NCBI GenBank assembly: GCA_009684525.1
Contig: WKKR01000002.1
Span: forward strand, 62,001 to 126,000
Reading direction: 5' to 3'
Source of the DNA: Geobacter sp.
GTDB lineage: Bacteria > Desulfobacterota > Desulfuromonadia > Geobacterales > DSM-12255
DNA: 64,000 nt
Positions within the stretch are counted from its first letter, which is position 1, and each line of letters begins with the position of its first letter. Below the pieces are notes generated by a model. That model was not told the DNA's origin. It did no database searches and was given only the letters and a program-made list of their open reading frames with translations. Below, in pieces: positions 25,126-33,634 of this stretch. A program made the position numbers and the translations under genes.

Positions 25126-26037
25126 ATGGAAGACCGGATCAAGCAGGAGATCAGAGATCTGCTCAAGGAACGGAATGCCGTTCTGCTCGCCCACAACTAC
25201 ATGCGCGACGAGGTCCAGGAGATTGCCGACCTGACCGGCGATTCGCTGGGGCTTTCCATCGAGGCTGCCCGCACGGAGAGCGACGTCATCGTCTTCTGCG
25301 GGGTCCATTTCATGGCCGAATCGGCCGCCATCCTCTCCCCCGGCAAGACGGTGCTGCTGCCGCGGCTGGACGCCGGCTGCCCCATGGCGGACATGGTAAC
25401 CGTGGAGGAGCTGGTCGCCCTCAAGGAGCGACACCCCGGCGTGCCGGTGGTCACCTACGTCAACTCCTCCGCCGCGGTCAAGGCGGTGAGCGACATCTGC
25501 TGTACCTCGGCCAACGCGCAGAAGGTGGTCGCCTCCCTCCCCGACCGGGAGATCATCTTTGTCCCGGACCGCAACCTGGGGCGCTACGTGGCCCGCACCT
25601 CAGACAAGGTCTTCCACTTCTGGGACGGCTACTGCCCCACCCATGAGCGGCTGAAGGCAGAGGATGTCCGCCGTCGGAAGCAAGAGTACCCCGACGCCCT
25701 CTTTATCTGCCACCCCGAATGCAACCCCGCGGTGGTTGACCTTGCCGACCATGTCTGTTCCACCACCGGCATGTACGACTGGTGCCGGCAGAGCCCGGCC
25801 CGCCGCTTCATCATCGGCACCGAGGCAGGCATCCTCTATCGCCTCCGGGCGGATAATCCGGGCAAGGAGTTCATCCAGGCTTCGCCCGCCCTCATCTGCC
25901 CCAACATGAAGCTGACCTCCCTGGAGGACATCCGCGCGGCCATGATCAGCATGGAACCGGTGGTCACCGTTGCCGAGGATATCCGCATCCCGGCAAAAAG
26001 GTCGCTGGACCGGATGCTGGCCATCCCGCGGGACTGA
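25126..26037 (+). CDS. nadA: Quinolinate synthase
   Basis: 303 residues. I start at ATG 25126, after GAGGAG, because an upstream in-frame ATG at 25054 lies inside a promoter. The protein opens [20 protein letters not shown] and has the [15 protein letters not shown] substrate segment. The three cluster cysteines are in [21 protein letters not shown] and the C-terminal [16 protein letters not shown] is also conserved. It condenses iminoaspartate with dihydroxyacetone phosphate to quinolinate for NAD synthesis using an oxygen-sensitive 4Fe-4S cluster. nadB and nadC are not in the window. Confidence 0.95.
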   Translation: MEDRIKQEIRDLLKERNAVLLAHNYMRDEVQEIADLTGDSLGLSIEAARTESDVIVFCGVHFMAESAAILSPGKTVLLPRLDAGCPMADMVTVEELVALKERHPGVPVVTYVNSSAAVKAVSDICCTSANAQKVVASLPDREIIFVPDRNLGRYVARTSDKVFHFWDGYCPTHERLKAEDVRRRKQEYPDALFICHPECNPAVVDLADHVCSTTGMYDWCRQSPARRFIIGTEAGILYRLRADNPGKEFIQASPALICPNMKLTSLEDIRAAMISMEPVVTVAEDIRIPAKRSLDRMLAIPRD

Positions 26038-26077
26038 CAGCAGGCTGCGCCAGCCGCGCGCCTTTGAGGAACAGGCC

Positions 26078-26629
26078 ATGATCAAGCCCTTCCAGGGGAT
26101 GCACCCCCGCATCGACCCGAGCGTCTTCATCGCCGAGACCGCCGTCATTATCGGCGACGTCACCATCGGTCCCCAGAGCAGCATCTGGTACAACGTGGTT
26201 GCACGCGGCGATGTGAACTTCATCCGGATCGGCGCCAGAAGCAACATCCAGGACCTCTCCATGCTCCATGTCACCCACCGCAAGGATGCCGGCGATCCGG
26301 GAGCGCCGCTGGTCATCGGCGACGACGTAACGGTCGGGCACGGAGTTACCCTCCATGGCTGCACCATCGGCAATGGCGCCTTCATCGGCATGCAGGCGAT
26401 TGTCATGGACAAGGTGTTCGTGGGTGAAGGGGCTCTGGTGGGAGCACGGGCGCTGGTCCCCGAAGGGACCGTGATTCCGCCCTACACCCTCTGGGTCGGC
26501 GCACCGGCCAAGAACAAGCGCAACCTCACACCTGACGAAATCGCCTTGCTGCGGAAATCGCCGCAGAATTACGTGCACTATGCCCTCCAGTTCATCGAGG
26601 ACGGGCTGTCCGCACTCCCCCCTGCCTAG
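26078..26629 (+). CDS. Gamma-carbonic anhydrase family protein
   Basis: 183 residues from ATG 26078 (GAGGA seven bases before). A left-handed beta-helix is built from hexapeptide repeats such as VIIGDVTIGPQSSIW and VIGDDVTVGHGVTLHGC. The three zinc histidines are in MLHVTHRKD and TVGHGVTLHG. Members hydrate CO2 or serve as acyl-transferase-like scaffolds. It follows nadA by 40 bases and is likely co-transcribed, then ends at a strong hairpin. Confidence 0.88.
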   Translation: MIKPFQGMHPRIDPSVFIAETAVIIGDVTIGPQSSIWYNVVARGDVNFIRIGARSNIQDLSMLHVTHRKDAGDPGAPLVIGDDVTVGHGVTLHGCTIGNGAFIGMQAIVMDKVFVGEGALVGARALVPEGTVIPPYTLWVGAPAKNKRNLTPDEIALLRKSPQNYVHYALQFIEDGLSALPPA

Positions 26630-26642
26630 CTCGTTCATGCAA

Positions 26643-26670
26643 ACAGGGGGGCGAATACTCGCCCCCCTGT
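26643..26670. terminator. Hairpin between convergent genes
   Basis: A 12-bp perfect stem, ACAGGGGGGCGA with TCGCCCCCCTGT, has a four-base loop. It lies between the carbonic anhydrase gene (+) and the response regulator gene (-) and can serve both. Confidence 0.75.
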
Positions 26671-26707
26671 GACACCTCTTTATTGCCTGCACGGTTTCTG
26701 CCGACAT

Positions 26708-27145
26708 TCACCGATCATCGAGCTGGTGTCGGCTCCCACCCCATGGCTCGCGCGAGAGATCCAGTGCCGCGCTGAAGGATTCCACCGTGAGCGGCTTGGG
26801 AAGAAAGCCCAGGGCTCCCAGCTCGCGGCAGACCTCCTTGTCGTGGGGGTCTTCCGACGAGGTCAGGATATAGACCGGCAGGGTTCGGGTTCGTCCATCG
26901 CTGCGCAGTTTCCGGAGGACTTCGAGCCCGTCAAGCTTCGGCAGGCGCAGGTCCAGCAGAACAAAACGCGGATTCTCCAGCCGCGGCAAAGCCCCCGACC
27001 CCTCGTCTCCCAGCAGCAGGGTGATCGCCTCCCTCCCGTCACGGGCAACGCGCACATCGTTGAACCCCATCTTGTGCAGGGTCCTCAATGCCAGAAACTC
27101 GTCGTCGCTATTGTCCTCTACCAGAAGAATGATCGGCTCAGACAC
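26708..27145 (-). CDS. Single-domain response regulator (Rcp1-like)
   Basis: About 145 residues from a GTG at 27145 preceded by AAAGGGGG. The whole protein is one receiver domain: acidic pair in VEDNSDDE, phosphorylated aspartate in FVLLDLRLP (residue 65), ILTSSEDP with the conserved Ser/Thr position, and KPL with the switch lysine. There is no output domain, as in Rcp1, the partner of cyanobacterial phytochrome kinases. The two histidine kinases upstream on the same strand have the same kinase type and are its likely phosphodonors. Confidence 0.88.
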   Translation of the reverse strand: MSEPIILLVEDNSDDEFLALRTLHKMGFNDVRVARDGREAITLLLGDEGSGALPRLENPRFVLLDLRLPKLDGLEVLRKLRSDGRTRTLPVYILTSSEDPHDKEVCRELGALGFLPKPLTVESFSAALDLSREPWGGSRHQLDDR

Positions 27146-27289
27146 GCTCCAGCCCCCTTTCACCGGTCGCAAAAAGCTACATGAAATCAGATTTACCCTG
27201 TTCGATCAACAATCCCAATCCAGTCACTACAGACGGTGCAGCCCCATGGACTGACGTGTGCCAGATCGACGGCACAGGGGGCGCCCCTG

Positions 27290-29518
27290 TCAGGCACACG
27301 AACCCCCTGCAACTCCCAGCGTGAAATAGAATACCGCTCCGGCCCCTTCACGGGATTCCGCCCAGATCCTCCCGCCATGCCTTTCCACGATCCGTGCCAC
27401 CGTGACCAGGCCGATCCCCGTTCCGGGATAGTCCTCCATCCGGTGCAGCCGCTGGAACGGGATAAACAGCTTGTCGATGTAGGCCATATCGAAGCCGACC
27501 CCGTTGTCCCGGATGAAGTAGACCGGCGTCTCCTGCTGGAATTCCCTGCCGACCTCGATGCGCGCGTCATCGATCTTCCAGGTGTACTTGACGGCATTCC
27601 CCAACAGGTTTTCCAGGCAGATCCTGAGGAGCACCGGGTCGCCTTTGACCGTGAGATCCGGCGTAATGACGAACTGCAGGCGCCGCTCATGCTCTGCACC
27701 GCGGAACTCTCCGGCCAGCTGTTCCGCCATGGCGGACAGGTTCACTTGCTGGCAGTGGATCTCGGCGCGGGAAAGCCTGCTCAACATGAGGATGGCATCG
27801 ATCACCGTCCTGAGCTGCGTGCTCGACCTGGCTATCCGTTCCACGTAGTAGCAGCGGCTCCGGTCCGCCTGCCCTTCGCATTCCTCCAGGAGTGCGGTGC
27901 TGAAGCCCTGAATCCGCGCAATCGGGGCACGCAGCTCATGGGAAATAGCATAGCAGAACTCTGCCAGTTCATGGCTGGTTTTTTCCAGCTCCTGCGTACG
28001 CTGCAGCACCAGATGCTCCAATTCCTCGTTCAGCCGTTGGATCTCCTGTTCGGCCTGCTTCCGTTCCGTAATGTCGCGGTTCGAGGCCCGGCGGCCGAGA
28101 TATTCCCCCTCGCTGCCGATGATGGGCCGGCAGACATGCCCGATGCAGCGCGTCTCCCCTTCCCTGGTGACGATGCGGAATTCCAGCTCGTCATGGGCAT
28201 CGGCAGGAACCGTGGCTGCCAGCGAGTCGGTGTAGTGCTTCATGAAAGAGGCCCTGTCGTCGGGATGAATGATCCGTTCGAGCAGCCGTGCATCTGCCAG
28301 CAGCTCCTCCGGGGCGTATCCCGTAAGCCTCTTGCATGCGGGCGATATGTACTTGAAGCTCCCGTCGGGTGCTATCCAGTATTCCCAGCCACTGGTGAAA
28401 TCCGCCACGGTCCTGAATTTTTCTTCGCTCTGGCGGAATTCGTCAAGGGTCTTTTGCAGCCTCTGCGCCATGCTCCGGAAGCTTTCCATAAGCTGCCCGA
28501 ATTCATCGGAGCGTTGCGGTAGAAGGCCGATCTTGGAAAAATCCCCGCGGCCGAGCGCCCGTGCATGCCGCGCCAGATCCTCAAGGGGGAGGATCATGCT
28601 GGAGGCGGTAAACCAGACCAGGGTAGCGGAAAGCAGGGTCATGAGCAGGGCAAATATGACCATTTCCCTGCCATGGAGCCACGCCTCGCTGAAAAGTAGC
28701 TTCTTTGGCGCCTCTATCCTGAGAAACCACGGCGCCCCCTGGCCCGAACGATCTTTCCCCCTGGTGGCAATGAGTGTGATCTGTTCAGGGGTTTCCACGG
28801 TCAGGTCGTTTTCCCGCCTGGCATCAATATCTGCCAGGTATCCCTTCAGTTCGGGCCAGCCATCCACCAACCGGTTCACCCCTTTTTCGCCGGTATTCGA
28901 ATAGAGGAGCAGACCATCGCTACCGATCATCTCCACCTTCAGGGTGGGCATGCCCTCCTGCTGGTAGAAGTCGAATCCCCGCACCAATTCGCTGAGCCGG
29001 ATGAGCGGCACGCGGGCGATCAGCACTCCCGTCGGCTTCTCCTGCAGATTGAACACCAGCCGGTAAATATGGACCGACCCGACATGCTGGTCGCCGGAAA
29101 ATTCCACCTCATGGCCGGAAGTCTGCCGCAACGCCTCGTTCATGCACTGGCAGTCCAGCTCTTTTCCGATATCCAGGCCGTCCGAATCCGCTTTGACGAC
29201 CCCCTCCAGGTCCACTAGGGAGATCCGCTCGTATACCTTGGTAATGTCCCGATATTGGGTAAGCCTCTGGTTCATGTACTCAAGCGACGAGTTGTCGAAC
29301 CAGACCCGTGCCGTGGCAATGGCCGCAACCTCGACCTGGCGCTCGTCGATAAACCGCTCCATGTCCGAAAGCGCCCGGACGGCATTTCCCTGGAGCTGCG
29401 CCATGGCGTGACGCTGTTCGTTCTGCGTGGTTGTCTGGTAATAATATACGATGATGGAGATGGTCGTAAGGATAAAGAAGAGCAGGAATGCGGCGAGAAT
29501 ACGGAGACGAAAGGTCAT
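27290..29518 (-). CDS. PAS-domain sensor histidine kinase with periplasmic sensor
   Basis: 742 residues. A membrane helix (about 4-27) is followed by a periplasmic dCache/CHASE4-like sensor (about 30-275), a second helix (about 283-305), a HAMP linker (about 305-360), a PAS/PAC module (about 375-500), a short coiled coil, HisKA with phospho-acceptor His527 in AISHELRAP, and HATPase (N box NLLGNAVKY, G1 DNGVGFD, G2 GTGIGL). It is a complete transmembrane sensor kinase; signal unknown. Its ATG overlaps the stop of a possible 75-residue ORF, and a single-domain response regulator gene follows. Confidence 0.9.
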   Translation of the reverse strand: MTFRLRILAAFLLFFILTTISIIVYYYQTTTQNEQRHAMAQLQGNAVRALSDMERFIDERQVEVAAIATARVWFDNSSLEYMNQRLTQYRDITKVYERISLVDLEGVVKADSDGLDIGKELDCQCMNEALRQTSGHEVEFSGDQHVGSVHIYRLVFNLQEKPTGVLIARVPLIRLSELVRGFDFYQQEGMPTLKVEMIGSDGLLLYSNTGEKGVNRLVDGWPELKGYLADIDARRENDLTVETPEQITLIATRGKDRSGQGAPWFLRIEAPKKLLFSEAWLHGREMVIFALLMTLLSATLVWFTASSMILPLEDLARHARALGRGDFSKIGLLPQRSDEFGQLMESFRSMAQRLQKTLDEFRQSEEKFRTVADFTSGWEYWIAPDGSFKYISPACKRLTGYAPEELLADARLLERIIHPDDRASFMKHYTDSLAATVPADAHDELEFRIVTREGETRCIGHVCRPIIGSEGEYLGRRASNRDITERKQAEQEIQRLNEELEHLVLQRTQELEKTSHELAEFCYAISHELRAPIARIQGFSTALLEECEGQADRSRCYYVERIARSSTQLRTVIDAILMLSRLSRAEIHCQQVNLSAMAEQLAGEFRGAEHERRLQFVITPDLTVKGDPVLLRICLENLLGNAVKYTWKIDDARIEVGREFQQETPVYFIRDNGVGFDMAYIDKLFIPFQRLHRMEDYPGTGIGLVTVARIVERHGGRIWAESREGAGAVFYFTLGVAGGSCA

Positions 29519-29742
29519 GTTCCGCCTCCGGGAAAGGCGCGAACCGGCAATACATAAAGGCTAGCGCCGGTCACTGCCGTGCTGCCAAAATCTCCCTCTG
29601 TCTGTGGTAACCGCAGCAGCATCCGTCCCGATCCATGGCGCGAACGGAGCCCCCTGCTGTCGGTCAAGGCGTCAGTATTCCTTCCCGGCATTGCAGAGCA
29701 AACCTGACCGGCAGAGTGTCCTGTGATGATCAGCCGGAACAT
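29515..29742 (-). CDS. Possible small ORF translationally coupled to the sensor kinase
   Basis: 75 codons from an ATG with a very strong ribosome site (GGAGGGGGAC). The stop codon overlaps the kinase start as ATGA. The protein starts MFRLIITGHSAGQVC and is hydrophilic, arginine- and glycine-rich, without recognisable motifs. It could be a real small protein, a leader whose translation opens the kinase start, or chance. A promoter-like TATAAT lies 65 bases upstream. Confidence 0.4.
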   Translation of the reverse strand: MFRLIITGHSAGQVCSAMPGRNTDALTDSRGLRSRHGSGRMLLRLPQTEGDFGSTAVTGASLYVLPVRAFPGGGT

Positions 29743-29806
29743 GTCCCCCTCCGTGGGTATGGACCATGACATTCAACTGACATAGACTAAAGATTTATAT
29801 TTTTTA

Positions 29807-29834
29807 ATTATACACCATTCGGCAGGTTATGCAA
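29807..29834 (-). promoter_or_regulatory. Candidate promoter for the sensor kinase unit
   Basis: On the minus strand TTGCAT (29834-29829), a 16-base spacer and a perfect TATAAT (29812-29807). The -35 is weak, but the region is AT-rich and a wider dyad (29821-29850) overlaps it. Confidence 0.5.
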
Positions 29835-29850
29835 TTGTTCTATGCCTGCC
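29821..29850. repeat. Interrupted palindrome overlapping the candidate promoter
   Basis: GGCAGG and CCTGCC arms flank a roughly symmetric AT-rich centre around CAATTG. It could be an operator for the downstream kinase unit, or the transcript end of the upstream kinase gene (29930-32431). Confidence 0.4.
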
Positions 29851-29929
29851 GATGCCCGAGTCCGGGCAGGCTGAGGATGGTATCGTAACAGAGAAGGCCG
29901 GGGCAATGGGTGTGACGGGGCTCGGAAGA

Positions 29930-32431
29930 TCAACCGAGGGTGAAGTAGAAGGTTGCACCCTCGTCGGGGGTGCCAACGGCCCAGATCCGGCCGTTATGCC
30001 GCTCGACGATGCGCTGTACCGTGGCCAGGCCAATGCCGGTGCCCAGGAATTCGTCCGGCCCGTGCAGCCGGGAGAACGGCTTGAACAGCTTGTCGGCATA
30101 CGCCATGTCGAAACCTGCCCCATTGTCGCGAACAAAGAAGGCGGTTACTCCGTCGTCGGACGTCCTGCCGAATTCGATGACACTCAGTTCCTTGCGGGAA
30201 CTGTATTTCATGGCATTGCCCAGGAGATTTCCCAGACAGATCGCCAGCAGTTGCTCGTCACCCTGCGCCGTCAAACCCGGCTCGATCAGGAACTGCACCT
30301 TGCGGCCCGGTTCGGAGAGCATAATGTTGTGCATGATGTCCTCTGCCAGTGCAGAGATGTCGATCTCCTCCCGGACGATTTCCGTCCTGGACAACCGGGA
30401 TAGAAGGAGAATCGCGTCGATAACCTGCCTGAGCTGCTGCCCGGCAATATTGATCCGTTCGGCATAGAACAGCTTGAAGCCATCCGCCTCATCGGTGCAC
30501 TCGTCCTTCAAGACTTCGCAGAACCCCTGCAGCCGGGCTATCGGGGCGCGAAGCTCATGTGATATGGCATAACAGAACCCTTCGAGCTCCCGGTTGGTGT
30601 AATCCAGGGCAGCACTCCGCTCCGACACGATCAGCTCAAGCTCCTCGTTGAGCCTGCGCACCTCGTCCTCGGCCTTGTAGCGTTCTGAAATATCAATGAG
30701 CATGCCGCGCACACCGGTCACCTCCCCTTCGTGAGTCACCGGCGATGCATAGACGATAACCGGGAAGGTGCTCCCGTCCTTGCGCCGGGCCAGATATTCA
30801 CGGCCGGTCTCCATGCCGGAATTACCACCAAGGATAAACCTGAAAATTTCCCGTGCGCGCTCACGGTCCCCGGAGGCGAGCATATCGAAGGTCCAGAGCC
30901 CTTGGTAAAGCTCTTCTTCTGAAAACCCGAACAGCTCCAGTGCGTGGCGGTTGACAAAAGTGAGCCTCCCTTCCCTGTCGGTCTCAAAGACCGTCTGGGG
31001 GAGAAACTCGGCAAATTCCCGGTAGGTCCGCTCACTCTCCTCCAGATCGTGGGTCCGTTCGGCAACACGGGACTCCAGGGTAGCCTTTGCCTCCTCAAGA
31101 CCGGCAAGATAGCTGCGCAGGCTCTCAGCCATCTGCGAGATATTGCCCAACAGCACTTCCAGCTCGTGGAATGCCACCCGCGGCCATGTCAGTACCTCAT
31201 GGGCAATGATCTTCTGGGGCAGTGCCGTGGTGAGTTCCGCAACATCCATGAGCGGTCGTGAAAGCGCCCTGCTCAGCACCTGCGAGATGGCGCCGGCAAA
31301 GATCACCAGCAGGAGCATCATCAGGAATCTGCTGATCACTTCATTCCGAATGGCCACGAAGAGCGGGGCAAGGGGCGCTTCTATCAGGATCGACCAGTCC
31401 GTCCCGTTCTCCAGGGGTGCCTCTTTCAGGTAGATAGACTTCTGAAACCGCGCAAAGGCGCTCTCCCCGAGCATGGCCCTTGGCGTGACCAGATTGACCC
31501 CATGCGGAAGGAGTGCAATCTCCCGATCTTTTTTCGGATCGTATCGTTCTCCCCGTGTTCTCCCCCCTGCGGTGGAAAGGACAACGTTTGCCCGCCCATC
31601 CACGACCGTGATCAGCACACCCCGTTTCGCGGCATAGCTGGACAGCTTGCTGTCGAGAAACCCCAGGCCCATGGCTGCCGCAACCTGGCTTGTGACCGTT
31701 CCCCCCTCCCGCACCCCCTTCCGTTGCTCAGCAATCCGTTCGTCAACCATGTCCCGCACCGTTTCGGCATAATGGTTCATGCGAAGCAGCGTTTCCGTTT
31801 CCTTGGCACTGATGTCGTAGCGGGTATCGATGGCCATGAAGCAGAGTGCGGGAATCAGGAGGAGGGAGAGTATCACGATGAACAGAAAGCTGCGAAGATA
31901 CGTCGCCGTGCCGGTTGCCGTCCCCTTCAGCGTCGAACGGACCCGGAAGAAGGCAAGGATGACGGCTGCCAGGAGGGCATTGAAGATGCCGTTGACTGCC
32001 TGCTTGGAAACAATGAACGCCACCTGTTCCAGCGACATCTGGAGCATGCTGCGGTAGAGGAGCCACGAAAGCGGTATCCCGGCAACGAACCAGAAGAGTG
32101 TGTCGGCAATGACGAGGTCCTTGCCGCGGCGCTGGTGCAGCCACCCCACTGTCAGCGCCTCGCAGGAAAAGACGACCAGAGCCCAGGGATGGTGCCAGTG
32201 CATGACCGTAAAGGAGGCGGAAATCATGCCGGCAATGAGGCCCGGCACCATGCCGAACCATCCGACTGCCAGCATGACAAAGATCGAGCCGAAGAGAAAA
32301 TCTATCCCATGGTACAGTTCAAGGTTGAACCCGTTTGCCGCAAAACCGAGCAGTCCGAACAGCACCCCCAGCACGCAGCCCTTGAGCCTCACCTCTCCGG
32401 TCCCGTTCATACCTCGATGTGCCGTTTCCAT
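29930..32431 (-). CDS. Sensor histidine kinase with multi-helix N-terminal domain, Cache and PAS
   Basis: 833 residues. An N-terminal block of about six membrane helices (15-165) contains a VGWFGMVPGLIAGMISAS segment reminiscent of MASE-type sensor domains. A further helix (about 180-205) leads to a periplasmic Cache-like domain (about 210-345), then another helix (about 350-372), a HAMP-like and coiled-coil linker, PAS/PAC (about 455-585), HisKA with His625 in AISHELRAP, and HATPase (NLLGNAMKY, DNGAGFD, GTGIGL). The kinase half is strikingly similar to the neighbouring 742-residue kinase, while the sensing half differs. Signal unknown. Confidence 0.88.
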   Translation of the reverse strand: METAHRGMNGTGEVRLKGCVLGVLFGLLGFAANGFNLELYHGIDFLFGSIFVMLAVGWFGMVPGLIAGMISASFTVMHWHHPWALVVFSCEALTVGWLHQRRGKDLVIADTLFWFVAGIPLSWLLYRSMLQMSLEQVAFIVSKQAVNGIFNALLAAVILAFFRVRSTLKGTATGTATYLRSFLFIVILSLLLIPALCFMAIDTRYDISAKETETLLRMNHYAETVRDMVDERIAEQRKGVREGGTVTSQVAAAMGLGFLDSKLSSYAAKRGVLITVVDGRANVVLSTAGGRTRGERYDPKKDREIALLPHGVNLVTPRAMLGESAFARFQKSIYLKEAPLENGTDWSILIEAPLAPLFVAIRNEVISRFLMMLLLVIFAGAISQVLSRALSRPLMDVAELTTALPQKIIAHEVLTWPRVAFHELEVLLGNISQMAESLRSYLAGLEEAKATLESRVAERTHDLEESERTYREFAEFLPQTVFETDREGRLTFVNRHALELFGFSEEELYQGLWTFDMLASGDRERAREIFRFILGGNSGMETGREYLARRKDGSTFPVIVYASPVTHEGEVTGVRGMLIDISERYKAEDEVRRLNEELELIVSERSAALDYTNRELEGFCYAISHELRAPIARLQGFCEVLKDECTDEADGFKLFYAERINIAGQQLRQVIDAILLLSRLSRTEIVREEIDISALAEDIMHNIMLSEPGRKVQFLIEPGLTAQGDEQLLAICLGNLLGNAMKYSSRKELSVIEFGRTSDDGVTAFFVRDNGAGFDMAYADKLFKPFSRLHGPDEFLGTGIGLATVQRIVERHNGRIWAVGTPDEGATFYFTLG

Positions 32432-32644
32432 GGAATGTGCCCTATGTTTTGCTCTGCCGACATTCCCTCAGCAAAATAGTAACATAGAAGACGCTAATGA
32501 CAAATGGTGCCGATGGAATCTCCTTGCCTGCAGGGTAAGCGCAGCCTGTCACGGTCCGTACCGTGAAAAGGGGCGAGATCGGGGTGGTGATCGGATAAGA
32601 GGAAAAGAAGACTGGTGCAGGGTGGGAAGATATGTGGCAGGCAC

Positions 32645-32679
32645 GGAGGCCCCGGGGTGGCACGATCACCGGGGCCTCC
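32645..32679 (-). terminator. Hairpin after the Hdr/Flx operon
   Basis: An 11-bp perfect stem, GGAGGCCCCGG with CCGGGGCCTCC, starts 4 bases beyond the last stop codon of the operon. There is no T-tract. Confidence 0.6.
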
Positions 32680-32682
32680 GGC

Positions 32683-33528
32683 TCAGAACTCCTGGGGCAT
32701 GGCCTTGACCTGGGCGGCGGTGAAGACCGGGCCGTCCTTGCAGACATAGACATTGCCGACATTGCAGCGGCCGCACTTGCCCAGACCGCACTTCATGCGG
32801 TTTTCCAGGGTGGTATAGATCTGTTCGTCGGAAAAGCCGAGCTTCTCAAGGACCGGCAGGGTGAACTTGATCATGATCGGCGGGCCGCAGACCAGGGCGA
32901 TGGTGTTAGCCGCGCTGGGGGCAGCCTCTTCCAGGATGGTCGGGACGAAGCCGACCCTGCCGTCCCAGGCCGGACCGTTGCCGCCGGGATCGACGGTCTT
33001 GACGAGCCTGACGTCCGGCCGTGCCTCCCATTCCTTCAGTTCATGCTTGTAGACCAGATCATCCTCGGAGCGGGCACCATAGACAATGGTGATCTCGCCG
33101 AACCGCTCCCGCAGGTCGAGGCAGTTCCAGATCAGGGTCCGGAGCGGCGGCAGGGCAATCCCCCCGGCGACAAAGACCAGGTTTTTCCCCTCGAACTGCT
33201 CGATGGGAAAGGAGTTGCCATAGGGGCCGCGCACACCGATGGCATCTCCCACCTCCAGACGGCGCAGGGCATCGGTTACCCTGCCAACGGCACGGAAGCA
33301 GCACTCGATGTACCCTTTCCGCGTGGGGGAAGAGGCGATGCAGAAGGTCGACTCGCCATAACCGAAAGCCGAATACTCGGCAAACTGGCCGGCCCGGAAA
33401 GAGAAGCTGTTCCGCAGCTCTTCATCCTGGAACACCAGGCGGAAGGAGCGGATATCCGGGGTCTCGTCGCGGATCGCCTCGATGGTGGCGAGATGGGGCT
33501 TGTAGATGTTCTTGCTGTGATCGCACAT
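32683..33528 (-). CDS. flxA: FlxA-like FAD/NAD(P)H-binding electron-transfer subunit
   Basis: 281 residues from ATG 33528 with AAAGG upstream. It has a ferredoxin-reductase fold: FAD domain (about 10-105, FRAGQFAEYSAFGYGESTF), NAD(P)-binding domain (about 110-230, LVFVAGGIALPPLRTLI and LVCGPPIMIKF), and a C-terminal 2Fe-2S motif CGLGKCGRCNVGNVYVC. This is the organisation of hydrogenase gamma/anaerobic sulfite reductase B and of FlxA, which feeds NADH electrons into HdrABC complexes. Last gene of the cluster. The FlxA name rests on the gene order as well as the domains. Confidence 0.85.
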   Translation of the reverse strand: MCDHSKNIYKPHLATIEAIRDETPDIRSFRLVFQDEELRNSFSFRAGQFAEYSAFGYGESTFCIASSPTRKGYIECCFRAVGRVTDALRRLEVGDAIGVRGPYGNSFPIEQFEGKNLVFVAGGIALPPLRTLIWNCLDLRERFGEITIVYGARSEDDLVYKHELKEWEARPDVRLVKTVDPGGNGPAWDGRVGFVPTILEEAAPSAANTIALVCGPPIMIKFTLPVLEKLGFSDEQIYTTLENRMKCGLGKCGRCNVGNVYVCKDGPVFTAAQVKAMPQEF

Positions 33529-33546
33529 GGTGACAACCTTTAGAAC

Positions 33547-33629
33547 CCACCACGGAGTCACGGAGACACGGAGTTGTCAGCAGTCAGGTTACGATGTTGC
33601 TTTTCTCCGTGCCCCCGTGTCTCCGTGGT
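33547..33629. repeat. Intergenic hairpin repeat A (ACCACGGAG family)
   Basis: Arms 33547-33573 and 33605-33629 are near-perfect inverted copies built on ACCACGGAGNCACGG. It fills most of the gap between flxB and flxA and ends about 10 bases before the flxA ribosome site. Confidence 0.85.
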
Positions 33630-33634
33630 AGATG

